Below, piece by piece: positions 32,490 through 44,527 of a DNA stretch of 64,000 bases. The position numbers and the translations under genes are program-made. Source of the DNA: Euborellia annulipes. Lineage: Eukaryota > Arthropoda > Insecta > Dermaptera > Anisolabididae. How positions within the stretch are numbered: the stretch's first letter is position 1; every line of letters starts with the position of its first letter. The notes under the pieces are model-generated. The model had not been told where the DNA came from and ran no database searches. It saw only the letters and a program-made list of their open reading frames with translations. Location: assembly GCA_023213315.1 (NCBI GenBank), contig JAKCPI010014092.1, positions 124,001-188,000 on the forward strand, read 5' to 3'.

Positions 32490-33475
32490 TGGTCGCAGGG
32501 CATACAACATTCTCTTACCTTCCGTAAAAGAAAGTTGTGTACTGGGCTTGTCACACCAGATTTTTTGTGTCGAGATTTATTTAGTTTCTGCCAATATATT
32601 AGAATTCAAGTTGTCAAATTTATAAACATGGGAAAATATTTATATTTTGTTGCCATGGCAACCAGTTATCCTATCTTACTTTTTGGCCGATTTGGATTAA
32701 AAGCTTATTTTCACGCCTCAGGACCTAACTTTAATATAAAATTTCAACCTCCTAGCTCATTTCCTTCATGCTTTAAATTGAACACACACACTGAGAGACC
32801 ATGTTGCGAAAACCACTTTTTACTTTCTCTTACCCTATATATGAAATATAGAGAGAGAAAGTAATGCAATCATGTCAAAAATTCGATGTCAAGATTTTGA
32901 TGGATATACATGTTTTGAGGTCCCCTGAGTCCAAAAAAGTGGGTTCCGTAAATTGTTCTGTCTGTCTGTTTGGACATTTTTAAGCATGAAGGAAATGAGC
33001 TAGGAGGTTGAAATTTTATATTTAAGTTAGGCATCCTCGAACTAGTGTAAATAAGCTTTTAAACAAAATCGGCCAAAAAGTACTAGTACTTTACTGATGT
33101 ACTTTTTTAGTTTTTTTTTTTTTCGATTTTCTCAAAATTCGCTTCAACGATTTTTTTTTTTAAATTCATAAATCAACTATTTTTTAGATGCTCTTTAAAG
33201 TGTATATTGTCATTTTGCCGCTGAACTCTTCTGAAGACCACTTTACTCTTGGAAATCATAGGAAAGATAAGAGAAATGGTTGCCAAGATAACAGAATTTA
33301 ATTAATTTTGCTGATGTAATTCAGTTTTTTACTTTTTTAAATTCACTTTCCGACTCTTCCTTCCATAGAGCCAATGTTAAATTCCTATAGGAATTTGCAT
33401 GTGTTAATTTCGATTCAAAAAGGGGTCCCATTTGGAACTTTTTACCCATTTTAAAAAATATTTTCCAATTCTTAT
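32490..33475. repeat. Family A: inverted pair of copies
   Basis: The left half (32490-32835, minus orientation) and the right half (32836-33475, plus) are inverted copies meeting at TACTTTCTCTTACCCTATAT. Marker segments: GTCACACCAGATTTTTTGTG, AGCTAGGAGGTTGAAATTTT, CCTTCCATAGAGCCAATGTT. Other copies lie at 18619-19800 (Helitron-interrupted), 29094-29420, 36345-37205, 38800-39310, 45690-46040 and 56575-56830. No coding capacity; class unknown. Confidence 0.7.
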
Positions 33476-33508
33476 GAATTTTTTTTTTTTTTTTTTTTTT
33501 TTTTTGAG

Positions 33509-33650
33509 CTTAGGCTTTCACAGTTGTTATCATTAGTAAAAGAATTAGATTTTCGGTTTAACTGTGGTTTATTTGTAAAAATTACTTTTCGGCCTTCTTC
33601 AGGTACAATTCAGCTAAGATTTCAAAGGTTGTTATCTGTGGCAATCTCAA
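33509..33650 (-). repeat. Relative of the 53.6-kb hammerhead repeat, ribozyme stem II deleted
   Basis: On the minus strand this matches the 53.5-53.7 kb repeat (CTTAGCTGAATTGTACCTGA; TTTTTACAAATAAACCACAG), but between CTGAAGA and GAAA only AGGCC remains. The loop and the 3' strand of stem II are gone, and the ACGTT after GAAA is reduced. The ribozyme cannot fold. Confidence 0.6.
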
Positions 33651-35139
33651 TCTCAATTGAATATACATATAAGTGTACAATATGTTTTTCATAATTACTT
33701 CATGGATTAACACATGATACATATAATTATTTATTTATTAATTGCTCCCGGCAGTACTGATATACTTTTTAAAGAGCATCTAAAAAATAGTTAGTTGTTC
33801 TATGAATTTTAATCAAAATCGTAGAGGCGAAAATCGAAAAAAACTGAAAAAAGTTTCTTTGATATAACATTTGAAACAGACGAATAAACTATCTTATTCT
33901 GAACTACCTACTTCTAGAATTTTTGAAATCCTCCCTTTTTCCAACATGTTTACCACCTTCACTGTTTTGTATGAAGTATGCGTGTAAAGAAACGTTTTGC
34001 AAAGCTAAGCTGTGTTGCCAGTCTGTGACGAGTGTGGCCAATATTTGTTATTTAAGTTTTTATTTAATTTAAAAATAAAGGTGGATTTTAAGTCGGATGA
34101 CATCGCATTTAAAGAGGCCTCGCGAGGCCCCTTTAAGAGCGAGGCCTTGGGCGAGGGCCCACTTCACCCACGCCACTGAATTTAACATTGCATTCTGGCT
34201 CAATAACTTTTGTCTTTGGATTTAAACGAATTTTCGAATTTGAATTTGTCGACTCGCGTGTCATCAACCTCGACATTTAGGAAACGCCTAGAGAACAATA
34301 TCGAAAGGATAGTACACGAGTAATGTTTACAAACATTCAGTTGATGAAATAGTGCAAAGAGTTTGTGTCATTTTAGAACTCAATTTTCAAAAAGGTAATA
34401 CATAAAATTACTTGTCAGTATCGTGGTAGGCCTATTGATACACTTTATCAAGTATTGATTTTTTCTATCGTGAGAAAGAAATTTTTGTATTTATTACTAA
34501 CCTAAATTAAAAGGTAAATGGGTAACAATTTCAGTTGCTATATGAAATGAAAACGTCATTACCGTGTCTGTTAGTGCAATGTGAAAAAATAATTAATTTG
34601 TGATAAAATTATTTTAATCATTAATTGTAATTTTTTATTAATACAGTTGGATCCTTTACTTCGTACTAGAAAAGTACCTGATTATTCACCGACTATTTTC
34701 TTAAAAAATAATCGATTATAAAAAAATTATCGATTAATCGATTGTTTCGATTATTTTTGGGAAAAATGCGTTTGAAAAGATCGGATGAGATTCGTATACT
34801 TAAAAAAAAAAAAGGTCAAAGGATTTGGTACTGTGGATCGGGAAATTTGAAATTTGATTCCCATTCTCGAAGCTTTAAATTTGTAGTAAAATTCTTTAAA
34901 CTTTTATTTTTACAATAAAATAGGGTAATAATATACATAAGCAAATTAAAAATAAAAAATTTTTAACAAAAAAAATCACAGAACAGAATCGCCCATATAT
35001 AAAATTTGAAACTAATCAATCAATGCAATCCTGACCTAGGTATATTTGACCCAACAGGTCAAAACAAAAGCCTCTTTAAGCTGATTCTAAAGAATAAGAA
35101 ACAGCACCATAGGACTTTAACACATTTCCTTAATCCTCG

Positions 35140-35689
35140 TCTATATATATAAAAATGAAATGGGAAAAATGTATGTATGTATGTAAATATGTATGTATAT
35201 GTTCTATAGAAATCCACAATTTTCAATGAATCCATTTGAAATTAAGTACACCTATAATACATGGCTCTGGGAGTAACGTAGTAATAATCTGAATCTCTTA
35301 AATATTTTGGAAAATTAATTATAATCAAATTTCTTCAATATGGGAACACAAAATCAACAAATTGGCTAGAAATTAGAGAGCGTCCTTTATGCTGTGTGAA
35401 CCAGCTTCCTACCTGACTATGGGCTGGGGGTGGGGGCTACGCAGCAGTTGAAAAACGAAGAGAGGAAGCAGGTGACTGACCCTTAAAACAGTCATAAACA
35501 GACCCTTTTGTGCTGTTCCCAATCGGTACCCTCGCCTCGCTTGAATATAAGTTCCTTTCTTAACACTTGCATTGCAACAAGAAATATCCCAAATTGGAAA
35601 TAAACTTGCTCGCTGAAGGCGAGCAAAGGGGTCCAGGGGGCGCAGCCCCCGGCTAGGCGGAAAGCCCGCCGAAGGCGGGCTGCGACTAG
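35140..35689 (+). mobile_element. Non-autonomous Helitron with 3' hairpin and CTAG
   Basis: Starts TCTATATATATAAAAATG, ends with the hairpin GCCCGCC-GAA-GGCGGGC, five bases, then CTAG followed by T. The 5' flanking base is G rather than A. 550 bp. An internal GC-rich block (GGGGTCCAGGGGGCGCAGCC) recurs at 44.5, 62.4 and, diverged, 18.8 kb. Confidence 0.82.
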
Positions 35690-36344
35690 TATATAATAAA
35701 TTTATTAATCTAAGAATAATAATTGTTTTCAAGCTTATTAGAGTGACTAGTTTCGAATGTTTTTTTAATAATAAACATTTAAACCTAGTTTATTTGTATA
35801 TTTTAATATCCTCTCTAGAAATCCAATATAAGGTGAGAGTGAATCCCCTTAAGCTATGCAATCAAAAATACGTATTCTCAGCATCTCCTGGACCAAATTT
35901 TTTGAAATCCAATTAACATAATTAGACCGTTTGTTTCTAGCTCTGATTGAGGTTCAGGAACGAACACGGAAAACAATTTTTATTTTATATTTGGAAAACG
36001 TTGCAAGGAAAAAAATTTCTGAGGTTTTAATTTTATATAAACTCATAGAAAAAAATTTCAGGAAATTTGGAGAGATTAAAATATTTTTGTCAAATTTTGC
36101 AGCATTTGACATGCAATGTCTTATTCATAAAATCATAATTACCTAATCAATTTAAAATAAGTAACTGATATATCTAAAATCTTTTTACTTTTACAATCTA
36201 ATCTATCGATAATAATTGTTATTATAAAAAACATTTTGGCGAAACCCCCCCCCCCCCTTTTTCAGTCGATTAAAGCCTGGTTTCTATTTGTCTCATTTGT
36301 TCAATAAATTTATGAATAAGAGCTTGTATTTACCCTTAAATTTT

Positions 36345-37205
36345 ATTTTCTCTTACCTCTATATGAAATATATAGAGAGAATGTATTGCGATCATGTCAA
36401 AAATTCGATCTCGAGATTTTGATGAATATACATGTTGTGAGTTCCCCTGAGTCCAAAAAAGTGGGTCCCCAAATTGGTCTATGTGTCTGTCGGTCTGTGA
36501 ACAAAATATCTCAAGAACGAAATAAGCTAGGAGGTTGAAATTTTATATCTAAATTAGGTATCCTCCTGGACAGTTAAGATACGCTTTTGAACAAAATCTG
36601 CTAAAAAGTACAAGTTCTTTACCTAAGTACTTTTTTAAGTTTTGTTCGATTTTCTCAAAAATTGGAGCTAACAATTTTGATCAAAATTCATAGTATATCA
36701 GTAAAGTTTTTCGTGAAAATTGTTTGAAGTACAGATTTTTCAACTTCTTTTTTCGGCTTTCCTTCCATAGAGCCAATGTTAAATCCCTATAGGGATTTGC
36801 ATGTTAAATTCGATTCAAAAGGGGGTCCGGTCCCCTTTGGAACGTTTTACACATTTAAAATTTTTTTTTTTCAAATTCTTATGAAATTTTGTATTAATTC
36901 ACGATAGTGTATAAAATATCCAAATATGAGATTAAAATTTTGAAAAATACTATAGTTTATTTCAAGTAGTAGACATTTAAAATTCACAGAGCCTATGGAA
37001 ATTTTGAATCAATTGACTTTTTTACTTTTTACTTGTGAAAGGCAAATAAATTATCAAGTTTTTAACTAAGATCCTATGTAAAAACTAAATATATTTCGAA
37101 ACAAAAAATCTGCTGTGACAGCATAGTATACAACTTTCGATTAGCGTAAGAGAAATTAAGAGAAAAGATGTCTGCTGTGCGTTAAGTCACACCAGATTTT
37201 TATAT
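36345..37205 (+). repeat. Family A copy
   Basis: Starts TTTTCTCTTACCTCTATATG, contains AGCTAGGAGGTTGAAATTTT and CCTTCCATAGAGCCAATGTT, and has the terminal CACACCAGATTTTT motif near 37187. Lies in the w7-w8 intron close to exon w7. Confidence 0.65.
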
Positions 37206-37540
37206 TTTTTTTTATAAAATTTTCTTAGTTTTCAAGAAATACAAGCCAAGCCAGAAAAGTGCCTCTGAATCATTTATATATTTATCCAGTTGAGTAAATT
37301 TCGGTATAATATATAAAGATAACAAAGTATACAACATCATCAATGTGCCAGCAGCGGTTGACATAGCTTTTCTTTCAACAGAACATGGGATAGCTAATGA
37401 AATAAATTTTGACAGCAAAACTAACGAATTGGCTACATTGAAAGCTGACCAAATAAAACTAAATTAAATTATATTTACTTTGATATTTAATTAAATTTAG
37501 TTTAATTATATACCAAAATAAATATGGTGTATCTATTACG

Positions 37541-37600
37541 CGATGTTAAGTTATTTACCTTGCAAATATTTGCGGGTTTAAGGTAAATAACTTAACATCG
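37541..37600. repeat. 60-bp nested palindrome
   Basis: Arms CGATGTTAAGTTATTTACC and its complement are perfect; between them GCAAATATTTGC is a second perfect palindrome. It could extrude as a cruciform or be a tiny MITE. Confidence 0.7.
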
Positions 37601-37890
37601 TGTGAGAGATATTTTCTAATATGTAGGAAAAATTGTTCAGATTTTATTAAAAACTTATTGTAGCAGAGATTAGGACTTTTAAAATAAATAAGAAAGAATA
37701 TTCGTTGATAGTTTGGGCTGGAATATGACCAACTACTTAGCGTTTATTTTTTAATAAGATGCCTGGTAATCCAAAGCGAAATATTAAAATTTCATTGATT
37801 TGATAAGACACTATTTCGAAAAAAACACCTAAGTAATATTTTGGACTTACCAAGAATAAAAAAAATAAATAAATATTAAATAGAACATAC

Positions 37891-38056
37891 CTCGCCAAGG
37901 AAATCGTTGGCTCCATATCGGACATAATCCCAGACAGTGACTTCTAAAACTCGAACGTTGAGCTCTGCCCGGCGTACTGCCGAGTATATAAACGTTTGGT
38001 TCCATCTAGGATCGTTGGTGCCAGCTATTGTTTTGGTTCGACGTTTCGACTTCTCA
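37891..38056 (-). CDS. Rim: Rim exon w7: C2A domain, middle
   Basis: The frame reads SEKSKRRTKTIAGTNDPRWN followed by QTFIYSAVRRAELN and LEVTVWDYVRYGANDFLGE, the central strands of the RIM C2A domain; the DPRWNQTF and VTVWD motifs are diagnostic of this C2 type. The acceptor is AATTTTATAG|T, which completes the AG left by w6 to give Ser. The donor is GAG|GTATGT, phase 0. Length 166 nt. The polybasic KSKRRTKT strand is the usual phospholipid or partner surface in C2 domains (family knowledge). Confidence 0.95.
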
Positions 38057-38799
38057 CTATAAAATTTGAAAATAATTATAATTAAAAACAAGAAATTAAA
38101 ATTTTTTTTATAATTTATAATTATTTTTTTCCGTAATTTAAATCTTTCTAGGGTTCATTTCAACTAATAAGTTCTTAAAAAGAAAGGACTTTTTTACTAA
38201 ACTCGGAGATTCGTTCGATTCCTTCAAAAGGTAACATTTCGCTAATTTATAATTATAAATATTTTAAATTAATACGAATCAATAATTTTATTAGTATTTC
38301 AGACAAGTCAAATAGAAAAAATCGAAGCCAAGTAGAAACTATACGTTTTTATTAAAGACTGGACAATAAAGGATAAAAATATGGAAAAAAAAGTGCTTAA
38401 AAAAGGTTGTTCTATAAGCAGAAAATTTGAAAAAAGCATCTCATAAGCAACTTTCACTCATACCAATGGCCGATACAAAGAGGGGGGGGGGGTAAAGGAC
38501 GTAATTAATTTTAATATAAAATTTTAAAAATTAATACTTACAAATTTTATTTGTATATGTATTTTGGTAAACAAGTACAAAATGCAACTTTAAATAACCG
38601 AAAGTGGGGGGCCAGTCTCACCAGAATACCCCCTCCCAGCGCGAGGGTCAGCGGCAGGCGAGCCTGAGCCAGAGTAGGAGGTCCAGGGGGGAAGCCAGAG
38701 TAAGGGGGGTACAGGGGGCCCGAGCCAGAGTAGGGAAGGCGCGATTTACGCAGTTGCCGAAGGATTTGCTTTACATGTTTTTGCTGAATAATGTTTTGA

Positions 38800-39310
38800 A
38801 CTAGTTTAAAAAAAAATCTGGTGCGACTGTCGCACAGCACACAACTTTCTCTTACCTTCAGTAATCGAAAGTTATGTTCTCTGATTGTCATACCAGATTT
38901 TTTGTGTCGACATATATTTAGTTTCCGCCTATATATTAGAATTCATGATGCAAAATTTATAAACATGGGAAAATATATATATATTGTATTTTGTTACCAT
39001 GGCAACCATTTCTCCTTGCTTTCTATGAAATACAAGAGTAAAGTGGTCTTCAATGACAAAATGAGATTATAAATTTCAAAGGGCATCTAAAAAATAATTG
39101 ATTTTTGAAGTCTAATCAAAATCGTCGGAGCAAATTTCGAGAAAAATCGAAAAAAACTGAAAAATTACATCAATAAAGTACTAGTACTTTTTAGCCTATT
39201 TTGATTAAAAGCTTATTTTCATGCCTCAGTGGGGTGCCTAACTTAAATATAAAATTTCAACCTCCTAGCTCAATTCCTTGATGCTTTAAATTGAACACAG
39301 ACAGACCATG
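38800..39310 (-). repeat. Family A copy
   Basis: Imperfect hairpin around 38814-38900 (ATCTGGTGCGACTG / CATACCAGATTTT) followed by TTGTGTCGACATATATTTAG and CCTCCTAGCTCAATTCCTTG. Lies in the w6-w7 intron. Confidence 0.65.
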
Positions 39311-39624
39311 TTAAAGATATAAATAAAATGTCATCAGAGTTCATTAAATGCAATTTAATAGTTTGAATTTTAATTTCTTCAAGAGACAGTGTTTCCCTTT
39401 CTCCTGGAATACTTATCACTTATGAATGATTGTAAAAAAAATTTACTTAAAGATTTTTTTGTTTGTACCTTTGTTTTAATTAAACTATTTTTATCTTATT
39501 TTAAATTTTATGAATAAGAAAGAAAAGCGAAAGTGAAATGAAAATGCCAATCCAACTTGAAATTAAAAGAAAAAAATATCACTTTCAATTGTTTGTTTTG
39601 TTTTGCAAAGTTAGTAACTCTCAC

Positions 39625-39940
39625 CTTCTATCGGGAAGTAGAAACAGCTTGGCATAAGGATTTCTTGGCTGTCCATTCTCACGAGGCGTTAAACCAGCAG
39701 CACAGATGACAGTCACAACTAAATGAAGAGTACTCTGATCGAACCAAAGTTTGATCTGCATTCGACCGCCGACATGTCTTCGGATTTGTAGTGGATCTCT
39801 GGCAGCTCCAGCTCTTTCTGGAGAACCCCCTGGAGATGTGACCAGAACACTCGGCTTATCTCGAGGCTGTCTGCCGACGATTCCAATCCCAGTTCCGCCA
39901 ATACCGAAGACATCTACGGAACCCGTTCCAGTTCCAAAAC
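39625..39940 (-). CDS. Rim: Rim exon w6: start of the C2A domain
   Basis: The exon opens with a Gly/Val-rich segment, then RQPRDKPSVLVTSPGGSPER, and enters C2A at GRMQIKLWFDQSTLHLVVTV, continuing ICAAGLTPRENGQPRNPYAK and LFLLPDRR. The loop that would carry calcium-binding Asp residues in a synaptotagmin-type C2 reads RENGQPRNPY and lacks them, as expected of the RIM C2A domain, which does not bind calcium. The acceptor is taken as TTGAAACAG|GT because it restores phase with w5; this boundary is the least certain of the exon. The donor is AGAAG|GTGAGA, phase 2. Confidence 0.9.
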
Positions 39941-40629
39941 CTGTTTCAATTCTACCCAAAAAATATCCATCCATCCCAGAACCAAAGCTTTTTGCTGGCT
40001 CCTTAGCTAACTATTGCTAATTGAATTACATATGCACATGAAATTCAACCTAAGAGCAGTAACTAAAATAACCAAAAAGTAGAAAAAGAAAAATTGTAAG
40101 CAATAAAATAAATAAAACTAGCCAAGATCTTTAATACAACAATATTAACAAAACATTATATTATGCTGAAATGTTGAAGCCCTTGATAAAAAAAAGAAAC
40201 ATCTAAATATATTTTCCAAGTTGTTGCTCCCATGAGAGTGAATAAAGAAAAGGAAAAATAAAATAAAATAAAATTTTAAAAAGATTAGGTGACCTGCAAA
40301 AAAGAGGCCCTCAAAATCTAAGATGACTGCAATTTGGCGTCGGCGGCATATGCTCTGGCTTAGTCTGCACCTAATTGGGTATTTATTTATCAAATTGTGT
40401 CTTAGAAAATGAGATTTCAAGTATCAATTTAGATCTATTGTGAATTCAAATGGATATATATATATATATATACACCTATATATATAATAATAATAATATT
40501 CAATAGATCCATTTGATATGAATTAATTTCTAATTATAATAAAAAAAAGCTTATTTGTCTTAATATTAGAAGCATTAATTTTTGAAGATTTCTACAAGGG
40601 ATTTAGGATTTTCCTTCGGCCCTAAGTAC

Positions 40630-40887
40630 CTTGTTGTGTGATTGAATGCTGTCGTTGGTGCCAATTTCTTGAACGACCTGGTCCATATGTTAATGTGGTT
40701 TCAGAGGTTTCTTGAGTAGTCGGAATAACCCCTGAATGTGGAGATGGCAGTGATGTTACTGAATGGGCAGGTCTCGACACCACCAATTGTACTTGAGGAT
40801 CCATTTTTGATTCCGCAATTATTTCATATACTTCATGGAAGCTCTTGCCTTGGAGAGAATGGCCATTCCACTCTAAGACTTCATCCC
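40630..40887 (-). CDS. Rim: Rim exon w5: PDZ domain, C-terminal half, and linker
   Basis: After completing a Gly codon from w4 the frame reads DEVLEWNGHSLQGKSFHEVY, then IIAESKMDPQVQLVVSRP, the second half of the RIM PDZ fold including helix 2 and the last strand. A Ser/Thr-rich linker follows (SVTSLPSPHSG, then GPGRSRNWHQRQHS). The acceptor is TTTTACCAACAG; the donor is CAAG|GTACTT, phase 1. Splitting of the PDZ between two exons at the GHLRPG/DEV boundary is a firm splice-junction check because both phases agree. Confidence 0.94.
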
Positions 40888-41218
40888 CTGTTGGTAAAAT
40901 GTAAAGTATTTGTCCTATAAACATTTGTTTGTTTTTTTTCACTTCCATCCCTTAATGCTTTAGTAAATATTTATAAAATTATGTTAGTTAATAAAATATA
41001 ATCTATTAAATAAGGATAAACAAAATATATATGTGAAAAATATCCATACTGGGACATTTGAATATTCGGTTCGATGCTCGACGAGTCCAAACATTTAGGC
41101 TTTTTATATTAGCTACAACATGCAGGCTTGCAATACAACTAGAGAGGGGTAACGAAATTCGAAGACTGAATTCATTTTTCTTCGAAAGTGAGAAGAATGC
41201 ACTCAATGTAATGAACTC

Positions 41219-41288
41219 GTCGATAGTTAACTATGTATAGCATCAAAATGGAATTTCAAAAGTTCCAGGTTCGAATCTTTAAACGGCA
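41219..41288 (+). mobile_element. Weak tRNA-like fragment
   Basis: A-box-like GATAGTTAACTATG and B-box CCAGGTTCGAATCTTT about 45 bp apart. Stems are poor; likely an old SINE head. Confidence 0.3.
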
Positions 41289-42304
41289 TTTTTTCAAACC
41301 TACAGACTATAAATTTAGTTTGTTTACTAAATACTTTTGATTAAACATACTCTTGAAATAACATATCTAGTTAATATTAAATAGTAACAAATTGATATTA
41401 AATTACTTTAATCAATTTACTTGTAAATTCGTAAAAAGGAAAGGATCCTAGTAGGTTTAATATTTTTTAAAAGTTAGAGTAGCTACTTCACTTTATCAAT
41501 CTTTTTTTTTTTGAGGTAATAATTTTTTTCGTTGAAAAAAAAACAAATTGAAGAATGATTATGATTAAAGAGGGGATGTTAAAGAATATAGAAATTATAA
41601 ATTGCTATATTGTTAAATAAAATCAAGCTGTCAGTGCGTGGACAATGATGTGTTGACTGAAGACAATACTGTCATTAACTCACTGTCAGAGCTTAGTCTA
41701 GTAGCACGTGCATGTTTATAATATTTTAAATAAATGTCCAGAGATTTTTTAAAATTATTTATGTGATCTACTTCAGCGGTAAATCTGACATTGAAAAACA
41801 TGTTCCAGTTACCCCATGGTAAATCCGACAGTGAAAAACTGAGAGGTGTCCTTTCATTCAGAAAGCAAGTGCTTCTATTGCCTAATGGTTAATCCACGGT
41901 TGGCTGTATTAAAATAATATTTACTTTTGATATAATATCCCCAATGTTTACTTTCCTTTTCCAATTGTCCGGTTGGTGAATTGAAAAAGATAAAAGATTG
42001 AAAACAGGGTGACTCGAAAGGAAATTCTAAGAAGCAAATATAAAATATATATGAGCTTATATTTCTGGTTTAACCAGCTGTTTTGGAAAGGGGGGGCGCG
42101 AAATAAAAGGAAAACATTGAATAGACGAGCAGAAATATAGCCACCAAATACTTGAGGGCTAACAAAAATTTCAAATAAAATTCTATAAAAAAAAAGAGTT
42201 ATATTGAATGGTGCTCTAAAAAAAAGTCAAATGAAAAATTTATTTTATACTCAGCTACACAAAGTATAATATTAAATAACTTGATTCTATTTAAAAAGAC
42301 TCAC

Positions 42305-42548
42305 CTGGGCGCAGGTGGCCTTCAACATCTGCGATTGAGCCCTTTTTGACCTTTTCAATGAGGGCAACCCGGGTGCCATCTTTGAGCAATTTGCCGCCAA
42401 CAACTTTAAGTCCCAAAATGGAAGCTGTTGACGCAGCGGAATTTGATGACCCAATCGAGTCTGTTGTGGAAGAGCCTTTCTTAAGAAGTAACCTGCCGAT
42501 TAGCCGGCTACCGTCTTGACTTGGTTGCCAGGCCATAGGATGTTGCTG
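42305..42548 (-). CDS. Rim: Rim exon w4: PDZ domain, N-terminal half
   Basis: The translation begins QQHPMAWQPSQDGSRLIGR, the start of the RIM PDZ domain, and contains the carboxylate-binding loop in ILGLKVVGG followed by VALIEKVKKGSIADVEGHLRPG. In known RIMs this PDZ binds ELKS/CAST and the C-termini of presynaptic voltage-gated calcium channels; that role is inferred from the family. The likely acceptor is GGTTGCAG|CAGCAACAT. The donor is CCAG|GTGAGT in phase 1, and the interrupted Gly codon is completed by the next exon. A Ser-rich insert of about 15 residues (SSTTDSIGSSNSAAS) sits before the binding loop. Confidence 0.95.
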
Positions 42549-43098
42549 CTGCAACCAACGCATACAAATAAAGCACATCCTGGCCCAAAAGACCATGTCG
42601 CTCTTCTTACTCCCTTTCACGTGCTTTAGCTTTTTTTTTAAATTAATTACGTAATAATAAGGACCCCTTAAACATGCAGCAAATTAATTTTATTCAGTAA
42701 TTCAGAGTGCTAAAACTAAACGGGCTAATTATAAATAACTTAGCCTTTCAATTACCCATTCTTATTTTCAAAATTTTATTTAAATTTTCTTTCATTACCG
42801 TTAGAACAAAAATATTAATTTCAGAATGTAAAAAATTAAGGAGAGGGCGAAGGAATGAAACAGGAACAAAAAGGACATAACGATCATATAACAAAAAACA
42901 AGGAGTGTAGATTTAAATTGTTAAACAAATATGTCTTGTAAAAATATGTCTTTGACAGAAATACGTATTAAATTTAAGTGTCTACACAAGAAAAGCTCAG
43001 ATTTTGGGCAAAATTGAAATGAAAATTTGTATTTGAGTAAACATACAATTTATGGTATTAATTATTTTTCTTGCCGGGGGCCTGGCAACGGAAAACAG

Positions 43099-43202
43099 CA
43101 ACAGTCACCACAATCGTTGCGGTTAAGTGATGCCGAGCGCGGCGAAAGTTCGGGATTGGTGACCCCGAGCAATCAGCGTGTGGAACGCCCCCGTAGCCAT
43201 AG
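43099..43202 (+). CDS. Exon-like island on the strand opposite to Rim
   Basis: A GC-rich patch whose plus-strand frame reads QQSPQSLRLSDAERGESSGL then VTPSNQRVERPRSHR and ends CATAG|GTACTT, a plausible donor. The frame is open from 43027. Codon-like composition and the S/P/R-rich peptide resemble the Rim linkers, yet the orientation is opposite and it lies in the intron between w3 and w4. The upstream AG (GAAAACAG) has a poor pyrimidine tract. The minus strand here has a stop and no acceptor. It may be an inverted exon, an assembly inversion, or an exon of a nested gene. Confidence 0.35.
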
Positions 43203-44057
43203 GTACTTGTAATTTAAAAAGTATACTAATAAAGAAATAACCCCTAAATGTCCTCTGTAGCCGAAAAGGGTTAAAAAAAAAAAAAATATTTTTCTTTATA
43301 AAAATCGTTATTGATTTTGAAATGAAAATGCATAATAATAAAATATAATTTAGGGAAAATACATATAGGCCTATATATATAAATTAGGGTGTCCCTTATT
43401 TTTCGATTTTTATTTTTATTTTATTTATACTCTAATTTTTTTACTTATAAGAAAACTAAATGAAATTTGACCCCATTCGGAGTTCATTTACCCCCCCCTC
43501 CCTCGACTGTCCTGGTCAAAATTCAAAAAAAAAATTTTTAAGTATACGTTCTCATTTTGTTGATTCTATTAAAAAACAATCGCAAAATAAATTTTACATC
43601 ATTCCTGGTTCATTAACCGCCCCCTACCCCCTTGAAAGATGTCGAGTTAGGTGGGAGTGTTGGCGCTCGCCCGTGGCGACTTCTTATCTTAATATGCAAA
43701 TATTTAATTTTTTTGAAATAATTTAATTAGAAAATAGTAAAACCAGAAATTAAATACCAATATTTACTTAAAATCACTAAAAAGTAAAAATTTTCGTCCA
43801 TACTTCCTTTTCTTTTATACAGTCGGGATAAAAATTATTATGGAAGTTTTCTATTAGCATTACAGCCCTTTGAGCTGTATCATTCACAGCTTTTAGAGAG
43901 ATAACTTCTAAATACGAGCGTCGCTCTGCCTCTTCAAGAAGAGTGTCGTTCTACATTCAATGGAACTAATCTTTTTACAAAATCCTATAGACGTTCCTTT
44001 TTTAAATTATTTACCATCTTCGGTTTTACAATTTAATATTTATTAATTCAAATATAA

Positions 44058-44133
44058 GGTGCCACCGGGAGTCGAACCACTAATCCACCGATTTGTATTC
44101 AGTGTGTCCTAACCACTGGACCACAGCACGGCT
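44058..44133 (-). mobile_element. tRNA-like SINE head beside a Helitron fragment
   Basis: Minus strand: A-box TGGTCCAGTGGTTAGGAC, middle AATACAAATCGG, B-box GTGGTTCGACTCCCGG. Shares the TACAAAT middle with 786-845 and 7323-7395. Confidence 0.55.
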
Positions 44134-44175
44134 TTCGATTATTTGAATTCACTCAGAATCACGTGATGTTTATAA

Positions 44176-44527
44176 TCTATCAATATATATAAAAATGAAA
44201 TGGGAAAAACGTATGTATGTATGCATGTATATGTTCTATAGAAATCCACAATTTTCAATTAATCTATTTGAAATTAAGTACACATATAGTACAAGGGCCA
44301 AGGAGTAACGTAGTAGTAATTTGAATTTCTTAAATATTTTGGAAATTATTTAATTATAATCAATTTCTTTAAACAGTCATAAATAGACCCTTTCGTGCTG
44401 TGCCCAGTCGGTAGCCTCAATTGAACTCAAGATCCTTCCTTAACATCTTAGCACTTGCATTGCAACAAGAAATATCCTAAATTGGCAATAAACTTGCTCG
44501 CCGGAGGTTAACAAGGGGGTCCAGGGG
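44176..44527 (+). mobile_element. Helitron copy truncated at the 3' end
   Basis: TC start (TCTATCAATATATATAAAAA) preceded by A, same interior as 35140-35689, but it stops in the GGGGGCGCATCCGCC block without hairpin or CTAG where it meets the right arm of the 43385-44984 foldback. Confidence 0.65.

Larger units (their letters stand above)
31900..37890. other. Intron w7-w8
   Basis: About 6 kb: GC-rich segment with AGCGCT array, the family A inverted pair, the damaged hammerhead repeat, a hAT-like right end (GCCACTG at 34173) without a partner, a Helitron, another family A copy and the nested palindrome. Confidence 0.65.
38057..42304. other. Introns between PDZ and C2A exons
   Basis: Introns w6-w7, w5-w6 and w4-w5. 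They contain a GC-rich segment with repeated GAGCCAGAGTA words at 38595-38750 joined to family A, and a weak SINE head at 41219. No further exons seen. Confidence 0.6.

Noticed and set aside
33225..33260. CTGAAGA followed by GGAAA, hammerhead-like
   Set aside because: No stem I pairing and no GAAA at the right distance; it is part of family A, where other copies lack it.
34070..34180. hAT right end GCCACTG with GC-rich hairpin
   Set aside because: No matching left end or 8-bp duplication found, so no element called.
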